This document shows, in pieces, positions 45,098 to 54,055 of a stretch of 64,000 bases of DNA. Origin of the DNA: Neorhodopirellula lusitana (GTDB taxonomy: Bacteria > Planctomycetota > Planctomycetia > Pirellulales > Pirellulaceae); contig NZ_FXUG01000012.1 in the NCBI RefSeq assembly GCF_900182915.1, forward strand, positions 1 through 64,000, read 5' to 3'. The notes beneath the pieces were generated by a model. It made no database searches. It was not told where the DNA came from and saw nothing but the letters and a program-made list of their open reading frames with translations. A program made the translations under genes and the position numbers. Numbering within the stretch: position 1 is the stretch's first letter; the number at the start of each line of letters is the position of its first letter.

Positions 45098-48052
45098 CTA
45101 CTCGACCTGCAGTTCTTGGAACGCCGAGTTTTCATCTTTGGAAGAGACTGGGCGAGTTTGCCAGTAGATCCAACGGAAGGTGCCCAAGGACTTGCCGTTT
45201 CTTGCTTTCAACGAAACCGCATTGAACTTTTTAGCAGCACGCGATGAGGTGTCGATTGTGCCGAGCGGCGTGAGGCCGGACTTGTTGTCCAGCTTCCAAC
45301 CTGGGTCCCGTTTGGCGTTGCTGCCGAAGAGCGTGACGTTTTGTTTGCCTCGGATCCCGCCTTGGTTGGCCGACCAGCTGGTGATGGCGGTGACTGACTT
45401 GGGTTCGCCCAGGTCCAAACGGTAGATGCCCTTAAGGACACCATTGGCGAAGATCGGGCCGTATCCCATCTCTAGCTTTCCATCGACCAGCGAGCTAAGA
45501 GAGGCTTCCTTCGTGGCGGGGTTCGCCGAGGCTGAGCCGTTCGGCTTGGAGTGGACGACCAGTTGTTTGAACGAGTTCGCGGTTGCAGCGGATTCGAGTT
45601 CGACAAAGGCCGCATCGTCCGATTCGATTTTGATGGGTGCTTGGTTGCGAATCACCGCGAGTGTTAGCGGCGAGTCACCGGCAAAGGTGTACGCTTGGAT
45701 CAGGTCTGCGACCCCTTTGACCGGCTTACCGTTGAGGCTTTGGATTAGGTCGTCGTTTTTCAGTCCAATCTTGGCTGCGTCGCAGCTCGGCAACACATTG
45801 GAGAGTTTCACTCCACCATCGTCCTTGCTGACACCAAAGGCAGAGAACTCTTGTCCCTTCAGTGAGGCGACTTCGGCACCAAGCCACACGTAGGCTGCAC
45901 TCGCGGCGGGTGGTTTGGGGCTGTCGGGGCGTGGTGGGCTTAGGGCTTCTCGCGGTTCCACTTCAGGAATCGTTGGCGTTTCGGCGATCTTCTTTAGTGA
46001 TGGTTTCTGAACGCCGAACTGGTCCATCGGGAAGTTCTTGAAACCAATCTTGAATGCGGGTGAGCCTTCTTTGACGCGGAAGTCACCTTCGGCGGGGTTG
46101 ATGAATAACGGGTCCGCGACCAGCGAATTGACGTCCCATCCGAATCGGGCGAATCGATTCTTGATTTCGGGGGTGGCGGCGAAGTAAAGGTTGCCGTCGA
46201 CGCGTTTGCCCTTGGCCAGTTGGGTTGGCATCCGTGCAGCCCGTGGGGCAAGCATGAAAATGTTGCCCCAGACTTCGTCGCCGCTGTTGTTGTACCAGAC
46301 GTGTGGGTGCAGGCCGTTGTTAACGGTGATGTTGTTCCAGGCTCGGCGTCGGAATCCTTCGCGAAGCTTCAGGCCACCGGCCAGGCACAGGTTGTTGTAG
46401 ATGTCGTAGTTGGTCGATCCATCATCCAGGTCAATGTCCCAGCCATGATCGCATCGGAAACGGTTGTCATGGATGACGGTGGTTTGGATTGCATCCAAGA
46501 AGGGAAGCTCGGGATCCTTGTCGATGGCGGCTTGGCTCGTCTTTTGATCGCTTCGCCAGAATCGGTCGCGTCCCCAGGAATTGAATGACCCGTGGTCATG
46601 AGTTTCTTGAACGGTATCGAAAACGTCACAGCCTTCGATGCGGTGGCCGCCCCAGCATCCGTCGCCGATGTTGATTCCCGACCGAGCACAATCGTAGACC
46701 GAACAATTTCGAACCGTGATCCGGCTGGCCATTTCAATTTGGACGCCAGCGGGTTGTCGTTCGACGCGTCCGATTCCGTGAATCAGGCAGTCCTCGACCG
46801 TGCAGTCGGCCGGGTAGTTGTTGGTCTTGGGCCCGCGTTTTCGGTCAATTTTGGAAAGGTCGTTCTTTTGGCCATACGCGAACAGCGGGTCACGCACTGC
46901 GTCGGGGTCGCCAACAAAGCAGACGCCGCTGGCACCGGTGTCGTGGATGTGGCAGCCTTTGACGAGCACGCGGCGGTTGTAGTTGTTGGCGAAGATAGCG
47001 TTGCCGCCAACTTGATCGAACTCGCAATCCAAAATCTGGATGTCTTGGGTTCCGGTCAACATGAAGGCACCACCGCGATAGATCGCCCAGTCGCTGCGTA
47101 GCAGCGGTTCCTTCGTGTCCATGAACGTGCGAGCGGAATGACGAACGGTGAACCCTTTCAGTGTGATGTGTTGAACGGGTTTGTCTTCGGTGCCACGGAA
47201 TTCAACGAGGTTTCCCAGTCGAACGACTTCGATGTTCGCTTTGGCTAGGTCCGTACCGGGGGTAGGGATGTGGTACAGAATGTTCTTGTCAGCATTGTGG
47301 AACCACTCGCCGGGAGCATCGAGTTCTTCGAAGATATTTTCGACCATGCGGTAGTCTTTGTGCATGCCCATGGGACGATTGTTTTGCCAGCCGCCTTCAT
47401 AGGTCACTTCGCCTTTGTCGTCCTTGCCGGTGATGCGGTAGTGGTAGCCGCCCCAACGTGCGCGGTGCATGGCGTGGATGTAGCCACCGGTTGGATCGGC
47501 CCAGGTAGCGGCCCGTTCTTTCGAGAACGCGTCAGCGGCAAAGCCCTGGTACGCTTCGGTCTTCTTGGTTGCGTCGAAGTTGGGGTACCGAGCCATGCGT
47601 TGGTTGGTGCCGTTAACGAACAGCTGATCAATGGACAGTCCGACCGGCGTTTGAGCCATCAGGATGCCATCGCGGTAGGGTTGCCAAGTCAAGTCAAGCC
47701 GCAGACCGCCGCTCAAGACGACTCCCCCTTCGGACTCCGCTTGATAGAGAACCGGTGCGTCTTCGGTACCGGAGTCCGCGGGCGTGAAAATGAGTGTTTC
47801 GGGCAGGTAGTACGTTCCGTTTGCAACATGCACGTGAACGGATTCGGAGTTCCCGTTGGCGGCGATGACCTGTTTCGCTTTGTGCAGTGTGGCGAAGGGA
47901 GCGGACTGTGTACCAGGATTGGAGTCGTTTCCAGACGGAGCGACGAACAGTTCGCCACCCTGAATCGCGGTCGAGCTAACAAGCTGCAGTGCGATTGCGA
48001 TGATCAGTCCAGGAAAAAAGAGCTGACAGAGGGGTGGGCACAAAGACTTCAT
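45098..48052 (-). CDS. right-handed beta-helix protein with PDZ and discoidin-like domains
   Basis: A 984-residue secreted protein (signal FFPGLIIAIALQLVSSTAIQ). It opens with the motif of carbohydrate-active beta-helices, GELFVAPSGNDSNPGTQSAP. A parallel beta-helix core follows, recognisable from turn repeats such as IQILDCEFDQVGGNAIFAN, VLVKGCHIHDTGASGVCFVG and ITVRNCSVYDCARSGINIGD. A PDZ domain comes next (GVKLSNVLPSCDAAKIGLKN, DLIQSLNGKPVKGVADLIQA). The end is a discoidin/F5-8-type module (LSSLVDGKLEMGYGPIF, IYRLDLGEPKSVTAITSWSA). Beta-helix proteins of this class include polysaccharide lyases and glycosidases (for example GH110/GH141-like), so it is a candidate endo- or exo-acting fucan enzyme. 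Catalytic residues could not be assigned by eye. Confidence 0.8.
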   Translation of the reverse strand: MKSLCPPLCQLFFPGLIIAIALQLVSSTAIQGGELFVAPSGNDSNPGTQSAPFATLHKAKQVIAANGNSESVHVHVANGTYYLPETLIFTPADSGTEDAPVLYQAESEGGVVLSGGLRLDLTWQPYRDGILMAQTPVGLSIDQLFVNGTNQRMARYPNFDATKKTEAYQGFAADAFSKERAATWADPTGGYIHAMHRARWGGYHYRITGKDDKGEVTYEGGWQNNRPMGMHKDYRMVENIFEELDAPGEWFHNADKNILYHIPTPGTDLAKANIEVVRLGNLVEFRGTEDKPVQHITLKGFTVRHSARTFMDTKEPLLRSDWAIYRGGAFMLTGTQDIQILDCEFDQVGGNAIFANNYNRRVLVKGCHIHDTGASGVCFVGDPDAVRDPLFAYGQKNDLSKIDRKRGPKTNNYPADCTVEDCLIHGIGRVERQPAGVQIEMASRITVRNCSVYDCARSGINIGDGCWGGHRIEGCDVFDTVQETHDHGSFNSWGRDRFWRSDQKTSQAAIDKDPELPFLDAIQTTVIHDNRFRCDHGWDIDLDDGSTNYDIYNNLCLAGGLKLREGFRRRAWNNITVNNGLHPHVWYNNSGDEVWGNIFMLAPRAARMPTQLAKGKRVDGNLYFAATPEIKNRFARFGWDVNSLVADPLFINPAEGDFRVKEGSPAFKIGFKNFPMDQFGVQKPSLKKIAETPTIPEVEPREALSPPRPDSPKPPAASAAYVWLGAEVASLKGQEFSAFGVSKDDGGVKLSNVLPSCDAAKIGLKNDDLIQSLNGKPVKGVADLIQAYTFAGDSPLTLAVIRNQAPIKIESDDAAFVELESAATANSFKQLVVHSKPNGSASANPATKEASLSSLVDGKLEMGYGPIFANGVLKGIYRLDLGEPKSVTAITSWSANQGGIRGKQNVTLFGSNAKRDPGWKLDNKSGLTPLGTIDTSSRAAKKFNAVSLKARNGKSLGTFRWIYWQTRPVSSKDENSAFQELQVE

Positions 48053-48777
48053 GGAAGGTTCGTTGGGGTGAGGTGGGGGCAGGGAGCTCAGGTCGGTAGA
48101 GCTTGCAGTTCGATATGCGAGGCGACTTGCCTGAGGTGACCACTGGGGGGCGAATCGGCTTCTCGACTGGCAGTCTTGGCAATGGGCAGTCTTGGCAATT
48201 GGCAATCTTGGCACTGGGCAGTCTTGGCAATGAATCGCGCAGCCACCGCTGCAAGGGGGCTATTGATCTTAAATCAAGCGAGATACTAGTCCAGCTTAGT
48301 CTAAGGGCCAGTTTGTTTCAGAGCCCGATTGCCGGATTGAGCCAGGGAGGGATTGAACTGGGGTGGCGAGAAAGCCGCGGATCAGTATGAAACAAATCCC
48401 GCCGATCTAAACAGAAAACGCTCATAAATCCCAGTAAGAAATGCTGGCTGCTCAGTTGCTGGTTGTCAGTGTTGTGAATCGTCGGCTTGCCGGGTGAGAT
48501 GCACCGACGGCTTCGACGGGGGCGTTGGGCGAGGAATAATTGTTTCGCCTTGTCATGTATATGCACGACAGACAGGTCCGACCGCGCCGAGTAGTTTGAG
48601 GGTGCTGACATCCACTTTAGGGTCCGCCACTGGCAGCGGATTTGACAAAGTTGGTCCTTTCCAGTCTGGTTTTAGACTTCTGCCTCACGGATTTTTCGTT
48701 GAGGCGATGGTGAGTACTAGTCGGTTTTCGCGAGCCCAGCTTGCATTTTAGAGCCACCCTTTTTGAGACACTACACA
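48053..48777. other. divergent intergenic region
   Basis: About 725 bases between the leftward beta-helix gene and rightward GH29 (3). Apart from the 16-bp repeat array I see no gene. Promoters for both neighbours must lie here, and a shared operator is possible. Confidence 0.45.
48169..48232. repeat. 16-bp tandem repeat, four units
   Basis: Units GGCAGTCTTGGCAATG, GGCAGTCTTGGCAATT, GGCAATCTTGGCACTG and GGCAGTCTTGGCAATG run head to tail without spacers, 117 bases upstream of the beta-helix start. The half-site TTGGCAA recurs in each unit. Confidence 0.88.
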
Positions 48778-50571
48778 ATGATGAATGTTCGTAATCTGTT
48801 TCTTGTGCGCGTAACGCAATGCATGGTGGCGTTGATCGTTGCCGGCGCCGTTACGGCTTCGTCGGCTCAAGAGATGGATGAGTTGTGGGGCAGTCGTGTC
48901 GTCAAAATGCGAGCTGACAACGCTGAACGCGGACAACTGTTTGATGAAGGCAACTACGCGATGTTCATTCACTGGGGACTGTATTCCCAGTTGGGGAATC
49001 GAGTGAACGGCAAGACGTATTACGGCATCGGCGAGTGGATCATGAATCGTCGGATGGCCAATATTCCGGTCGATCAGTACAAGGAATTGGCGGGCACGTT
49101 CAATCCAGTCAATTTCGATGCCAAGGAAATTGTGCAGTTGGCCAAGGACGCCGGCATGAAATACATCGTGATCACCAGCAAGCACCATGACGGTTTTGCG
49201 ATGTATCACTCCAAGGCTTGCGACTTCAACATTGTCGACTCGACGCCTTGGAAAACGGATCCCATGAAAGAGCTTTCAGCGGCATGCCAAGAGGCTGGTC
49301 TTGGATTCGGGTTCTATTATTCGCACAACCAAGACTGGTCGTTCCCCGGTGGCGGTGGTGGTCCTCGTGTCAACGCGGATGGAACACCAGCGACATTTGA
49401 TGACTACTTCGTTAACAAGTGCTTGCCCCAGGTCGAAGAGATTACCACTGAATACGGGCCGATTGAAATCGTTTGGTTTGACACTCCCGGGAAAATGCCC
49501 AAGGAGTATGTTGAAAAACTGGTGGAAGTGGTCCACAAGAATCAGCCGGGTGCGTTGGTTTCGGGACGCGCAGGCCACAACCTGGGTGACTACCAAACGC
49601 TTGGTGATATGGAAGTGCCGTTGAGCAATGTCGATGGTATGTGGGAAAGCGTTGACACGACGAACGACTCATGGGCCTACGCTTGGTACGACGAGTATTG
49701 GAAGTCACCGCAGGAAATCTTGCGACGTTTGGTTGCATGTGTGGGCCGTGGTGGGACTTACATGTTAAACATTGGTCCACGTGGTGACGGTGCGGTTCCG
49801 GAACGGGCAGCTAGATCTTTGCGGGAAGCCGGTGAATGGATTCGTCGTTACCCTCAAGTCGTCTATGGAACTGATGCCTCGCCTTGGCAGCACTCGCTGC
49901 CATGGGGCGACGTCGTATCCAAGGGTAATCAGTTGTTCTTGACGGTGATGGAATGGCCAACCAGCGGCGAGCTGTATTTGCCAGGATTGAAGAGCACGGT
50001 TGGGTCAGCTCAATTGCTTTCGGGCGACGAGCGAACACCGCTTGAGCATGAAACGCGAAATGGATGGACTGTGATCAAGGTACCCGCACGTGCACCAGAA
50101 AAACTGGCCTCCGTGATCGAGGTTAACTTAAACGGTCAACCGGACGTGGATCCGTCGTTCGCAGTGGACCCGAATTTGGGTGTTGAAATTCATGCTGAGT
50201 TTGCGTCGGTGGCGAATGCTTCGAAGTCAGAAAAGCGATGGATGGAGAAGTTCGGCGAATGGAAGGGCACGGTTCACGTGCATGATTGGAAGGCGGAGGG
50301 ACGTGCCAGCTTTGAAGTCGAGGTGCTGGAACCGGGCGATTACAACGTCAGTTTGTCATACGCTGGCGAAGGGCGTTTGGTGTGGGGCGTGACCATCGAG
50401 GATGGCGAACACATCCAAAACCAGCAGAACTCATCGCATAACTACCAGGAATTTCCGATCGGCTGGATGAATTTCCCCGAACCGGGGAAGTACACCTTGA
50501 ACGTGTCTTGTCTGGAAGGCAATCTGGATTCGGCTAGTTTGAAGACGATTCGGATCGAGCCGATCCACTGA
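48778..50571 (+). CDS. GH29 alpha-L-fucosidase (3)
   Basis: A 597-residue secreted fucosidase (signal MVALIVAGAVTASSAQE). GH29 marks are YAMFIHWGLYSQLGNRVNGK, YIVITSKHHDGFAMYHSKAC, VDSTPWKTDPMKELSAACQE and FGFYYSHNQDWSFPGGGG, with the nucleophile Asp in EIVWFDTPGKM and the TYMLNIGPRGDGAVPERAAR loop. A C-terminal beta domain (LEPGDYNVSLSYAGEGRLVW, FPEPGKYTLNVSCLEGNLDS) resembles that of GH29 (1), so the two are probably older paralogues. The start is the double ATG at 48778. It is the last gene of the degradation block and is followed by a hairpin. Confidence 0.92.
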   Translation: MMNVRNLFLVRVTQCMVALIVAGAVTASSAQEMDELWGSRVVKMRADNAERGQLFDEGNYAMFIHWGLYSQLGNRVNGKTYYGIGEWIMNRRMANIPVDQYKELAGTFNPVNFDAKEIVQLAKDAGMKYIVITSKHHDGFAMYHSKACDFNIVDSTPWKTDPMKELSAACQEAGLGFGFYYSHNQDWSFPGGGGGPRVNADGTPATFDDYFVNKCLPQVEEITTEYGPIEIVWFDTPGKMPKEYVEKLVEVVHKNQPGALVSGRAGHNLGDYQTLGDMEVPLSNVDGMWESVDTTNDSWAYAWYDEYWKSPQEILRRLVACVGRGGTYMLNIGPRGDGAVPERAARSLREAGEWIRRYPQVVYGTDASPWQHSLPWGDVVSKGNQLFLTVMEWPTSGELYLPGLKSTVGSAQLLSGDERTPLEHETRNGWTVIKVPARAPEKLASVIEVNLNGQPDVDPSFAVDPNLGVEIHAEFASVANASKSEKRWMEKFGEWKGTVHVHDWKAEGRASFEVEVLEPGDYNVSLSYAGEGRLVWGVTIEDGEHIQNQQNSSHNYQEFPIGWMNFPEPGKYTLNVSCLEGNLDSASLKTIRIEPIH

Positions 50572-50594
50572 TCCGGCATGGTCGTTCTGGTTAG

Positions 50595-50616
50595 ACTCTC
50601 GCATTTGTGCGAGAGT
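50595..50616 (+). terminator. hairpin after GH29 (3)
   Basis: ACTCTCGC and GCGAGAGT form a perfect 8-bp stem with an ATTTGT loop, 24 bases after the stop codon. Only a weak T-run follows (TTGCTTGC), so termination strength is uncertain. Confidence 0.6.
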
Positions 50617-50993
50617 TTGCTTGCTAGCGTGGATGGCATGAGTGGATGACGGTCGGTGGTAATCCGGCTTGTTCGTTCTTGTACGCCCTTGATTGCACTC
50701 GCAAGTCAGGCTTTCTTTTCGACCGGGCCTGTTGTTAACGCCGTTTTATTGCTGGTGTTTTAGACGCGGTCGTGCTGGCGGTCATGCCCGCGATCGTGCT
50801 TGCGGTCGGTGCCGGACGGTTTGCCTCTGTTGCGAAACGAGGCTTGGGTGAGTCAGGCACTTGACGGGGGGAGGGGCTGACGGATTGAATTGTCGACGAC
50901 GTGGTGCGTCTCGTGACCGGTACGTCTCAAAACGCGGTGCGGGCTGTTAAGCTGGTTGCGGGTGATGGTTCAAGTTCTCCGGTGAGCGTATCG
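50617..50993. other. intergenic region before the two-component system
   Basis: About 375 bases without a recognised gene. It includes an imperfect repeat of GCGGTCGTGCTGGCGGTC / GCGATCGTGCTTGCGGTC at about 50767-50803. Promoter expected, none assigned. Confidence 0.4.
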
Positions 50994-53030
50994 ATGTTTC
51001 GGCGTTTTGTACTTCCGTTCTGCTTTCCGTCTTTCTGTGCGCAATGGTTGCGCTCGCTGTGTGCGCTGGTTTTGATCGGTGCGGTTGGTTGTAGTTCGCC
51101 GACGAGTCTGCCTCCGATGATGGAGTCGTTGGGGCAGAATTTGGATCACCTTTCGCTATCGGAAGTTGAGTACTTGCTTGAGCTAATCGACCAGCAACGT
51201 GACACCTTGGCGACGTCGAACATGCTGGGTGGGGTTGGCGCGGTGGGCTATCGCTCCGGCTCGTTTGAGGCGAAAGAACAGAGACTGTTCGTCCAAATCG
51301 ACTTGGCGGATAAGTCACCTGTCGACCAGCTGATTTTGGTGCCGATCATCTATCGCGATTCCACGAAGGGGTTTATCGCGGACGCTTTTCCGGCTGGGTT
51401 CCGTGTGATCCTGGGGACGGATGATGGCGAACATGAAGTTTGTCGTTTCGATCGAACAAATCAACTGCTGCCCAGGGTTGCACCGTTGCTAGTGGAGTGC
51501 GCGGGTGTCGAGGCGTCTTGGGTGCGAATTGAGACGACGGAGTTGTCGCCGCGTGCATGGGACGGGCGGTTTATTTTGCAGTTTTCGGAAATCATGGTTT
51601 TTCGGAATCTGGAGAATCTCGCGTTGAGGCAAGCCGTCACGGTTTCGTCAACGGAGCACAGCTTGTTCGGTGCCTGGCATGAAAAATACATGGTTGATGG
51701 TTTTGTGCCGTACCTGATGGATGCTCGAGAGGGTGAGCAGAGTCATGCCTATGTCAGTCCAACGGGCGACGTGGAGATGTCATCGTTGATGGTTGATTTG
51801 GGGGCGGAAGTGGATGTGGACGAAATTCACTATCATGCGGCGGATCTAAGCGACAACGTTCCACAATCGCATGAAAGTGGCTTCGGAATTCCAGAACGGT
51901 TTGTGTTCGAGGGGGCTTTGCAGTCGGATTTCAGTGATGCGATCATGTTGGCGGAGATCAAGAACGAATCCGTCTATGACGTGGGGCCCGTCATCATGCG
52001 TCGGTTCCCGAAGCGACTGTGTCGATATATCCGGTTGGTCATCAAGAAACCGTGTAAGTACGGGACACCTGGCAACGAAATCGCCGTGTTCGGGATTGCC
52101 GAACTGGAGGTGTTTTCAAAGGGGCTCAATGTTGCTTTCCAAAAGGAAGTGACGTCCAGCGGGCTATCCGTGACGGCCAGTCGGTCGTTGTCGGGCGTGA
52201 CGGATGGCAACAATTTTTATGGGCGTATTCTGTCGATCAGGACTTGGTTGGAACAACTGGCATTGCGGCATGATTTGGAAGTCGCACGTCCCCGCGTGGC
52301 CTCTGAACTGCGTGTCAGGTATCAGCGGCAGTCGGCCAAAATTCGTGGCTTGGTTTGGTTGGCTGTGTTGTTGGGTGGGGCGACCGTGGGGGCGGTGTTG
52401 ATTGAGCGGGTGTTGCGGCAGCGTGCGATCGGGCGAACCCGCGAGCGACTTGCCGCTGACCTGCACGACGAATTAGGCGCCAACCTGCATGCGTTGAGTT
52501 TGTTGGGCGATTTGGCTCAACGAAGTACGGGGTCGCCTAAGAAGCTATCCGCGTTGCTCGATCGCATGCGAGCGTTGTCGAAACGCAGTGGCGAGGCGGC
52601 CCGTTATTGTTCGAATCTGATCGAGTCGAAGGGGCTTTTCGAGGACCTCGTCCACGACATGGAAAAGACGACGTCGAGGATGATGGCGGATTTAGATCAC
52701 ACCATGACGATCGAGGGTGCGGAGCATTTGGATCGTCTGTCGTCGCGGAATCGGATCGATCTGTTCTTGTTTTTTAAAGAGTGCATTGTCAACGTGCTGC
52801 GACATTCCGGAGCGACCAAGGTGACGACGCAGTTGGTCGCTGGCGAGAAGGAAGTCAGTCTCGTGGTTTGCGACAATGGTCGTGGATTGGGGGGGCGCTT
52901 GGCCGATCGTGTGCCTTCGTCGCTGAGTCGTCGCGCCAGGCTACTGGGGGCTCGGGTGACCGCTGAGGACATTGAGCCGGAAGGCACTCGTATTTCACTT
53001 TCATTGCGTCACAAAAGATTTTTCGTATGA
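50994..53030 (+). CDS. membrane sensor histidine kinase, NarL/DegS type, with discoidin-like sensor
   Basis: A 678-residue sensor kinase. The N terminus has a hydrophobic signal ending in a lipobox-like LIGAVGCSSP. A large extracytoplasmic region follows with two galactose-binding/discoidin-like stretches (ENLALRQAVTVSSTEHSLFG, MVDLGAEVDVDEIHYHAADL, and later NVAFQKEVTSSGLSVTASRS). After a transmembrane helix (IRGLVWLAVLLGGATVGAVL) come a HisKA_3 dimerisation box, AADLHDELGANLHALSLL, with phospho-accepting His at residue 491, and an HATPase domain (FKECIVNVLRHSGATK; VVCDNGRGLG). The sensor fold suits carbohydrate sensing, which with its place beside the degradation block suggests it senses the polysaccharide or its fragments. 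A stop/start overlap (ATGA) couples it to the response regulator. Confidence 0.88.
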   Translation: MFRRFVLPFCFPSFCAQWLRSLCALVLIGAVGCSSPTSLPPMMESLGQNLDHLSLSEVEYLLELIDQQRDTLATSNMLGGVGAVGYRSGSFEAKEQRLFVQIDLADKSPVDQLILVPIIYRDSTKGFIADAFPAGFRVILGTDDGEHEVCRFDRTNQLLPRVAPLLVECAGVEASWVRIETTELSPRAWDGRFILQFSEIMVFRNLENLALRQAVTVSSTEHSLFGAWHEKYMVDGFVPYLMDAREGEQSHAYVSPTGDVEMSSLMVDLGAEVDVDEIHYHAADLSDNVPQSHESGFGIPERFVFEGALQSDFSDAIMLAEIKNESVYDVGPVIMRRFPKRLCRYIRLVIKKPCKYGTPGNEIAVFGIAELEVFSKGLNVAFQKEVTSSGLSVTASRSLSGVTDGNNFYGRILSIRTWLEQLALRHDLEVARPRVASELRVRYQRQSAKIRGLVWLAVLLGGATVGAVLIERVLRQRAIGRTRERLAADLHDELGANLHALSLLGDLAQRSTGSPKKLSALLDRMRALSKRSGEAARYCSNLIESKGLFEDLVHDMEKTTSRMMADLDHTMTIEGAEHLDRLSSRNRIDLFLFFKECIVNVLRHSGATKVTTQLVAGEKEVSLVVCDNGRGLGGRLADRVPSSLSRRARLLGARVTAEDIEPEGTRISLSLRHKRFFV

Positions 53031-53707
53031 CCGAAATGTTATCTGGAAATCCAGTCCAAATCATGTTGGTGGAGGACAGCCCCGAATACCGAGAGGTGAT
53101 TCGGTTGGCGCTGTTGGATCGCACCGACATGGAAATGACCAGCTGTTTTGGCACCTCGGAAATCGCGATTCGTACTCTGAAAGAAAAGAATTGCGAGGTG
53201 GTGCCGGACTTGATCCTGTTGGATCTCCGGTTGCCAGGCCGGAGTGGACTGGAGTCGTTGGCGGAATTTCTGGAGTGCAGCCGAGGCGCCAAGATCATTG
53301 TGCTGACGCAAAGCGATGATCCTCAGGACGTGTTGCGTGCGATCTCGCTAGGAGCGTCCGGCTATCTGTTGAAGTCCGCCACACTCGATGAAATCATTGA
53401 TGGGATTTTGGCGGTGCATGGCGGCGGGGCGACCCTTGATTCCGGAGTCGCAAAATTCATCATTGATACGCTGCATCGCAAACTGGCCAAGCCTGATCAG
53501 CAGAACCTGCTGACGGAGCGAGAGCTGGACATTATCAAGCTGCAGGCCGAGGGTTTGGTCAAGAAGGAGATTGCCAGCCGATTGAACATCGGTTACTCGA
53601 CCGTGGACACGCATGTCGCGCATATCTACGAGAAGCTGGGAGTGTCCAATGCACCGGCGGCAATTCACCGTGCTCACAGCCTCGGGCTGCTACCGCCTGA
53701 AGGTTGA
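53027..53707 (+). CDS. NarL/LuxR-family response regulator
   Basis: A 226-residue transcription factor. The receiver domain (IMLVEDSPEYREVIRLALLD) has the phospho-accepting Asp at residue 66 in LILLDLRLPGRSG, the Thr in IVLTQSDDP and the Lys in YLLKSATLDEIIDGI. A LuxR-type helix-turn-helix follows (LLTERELDIIKLQAEGLVKK, EIASRLNIGYSTVDTHVAHI). Its start overlaps the kinase stop by 4 bases, so the two are a standard pair. Targets are unknown; the neighbouring sugar-degradation genes are the obvious candidates. Confidence 0.93.
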   Translation: MTEMLSGNPVQIMLVEDSPEYREVIRLALLDRTDMEMTSCFGTSEIAIRTLKEKNCEVVPDLILLDLRLPGRSGLESLAEFLECSRGAKIIVLTQSDDPQDVLRAISLGASGYLLKSATLDEIIDGILAVHGGGATLDSGVAKFIIDTLHRKLAKPDQQNLLTERELDIIKLQAEGLVKKEIASRLNIGYSTVDTHVAHIYEKLGVSNAPAAIHRAHSLGLLPPEG

Positions 53708-54055
53708 GCGGACGATTTATATTGACTGCGGATTTCGCCGTTTCGTTTTGGCAGATTGACGGCCTACTTTTCGTGGGAATTCTGGTCAGGTTAAGGACCT
53801 CCTGCGGAAGGATCTCTAACAAGATTCACTGCCTTGGGGAGGAGGTCATCGGCCTGTTTTATTTGGCCGATTGGATTCGGCCTAGCCGCCTGCTGAAGTT
53901 CGCATCGCAAAGTAGCAGAGACGCTCCGTCTTTCAGTCTGCCAGCTAAATCTGTTGCGTTCTCAAACGTTATTGTCCGAACGGCACAGGGTCTGTGCCTA
54001 CTACAAACGAAACTTAACAGGACTGCTAGTCCAGACACCTGCGGTTGGGTGACGG
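53708..54055. other. intergenic region with no convincing gene
   Basis: A 121-codon open frame (53704-54069, plus) spans this gap but has no ribosome-binding site, signal or family resemblance, and it ends inside the convergent acyltransferase gene. A short near-palindrome GGCACAGGGTCTGTGCC lies at about 53981-53997. Confidence 0.5.

Noticed and set aside
48169-48232. Possible CRISPR-like array
   Set aside because: Units are head to tail without spacers, and no cas genes are present. The same applies to the array at 40699-40778.
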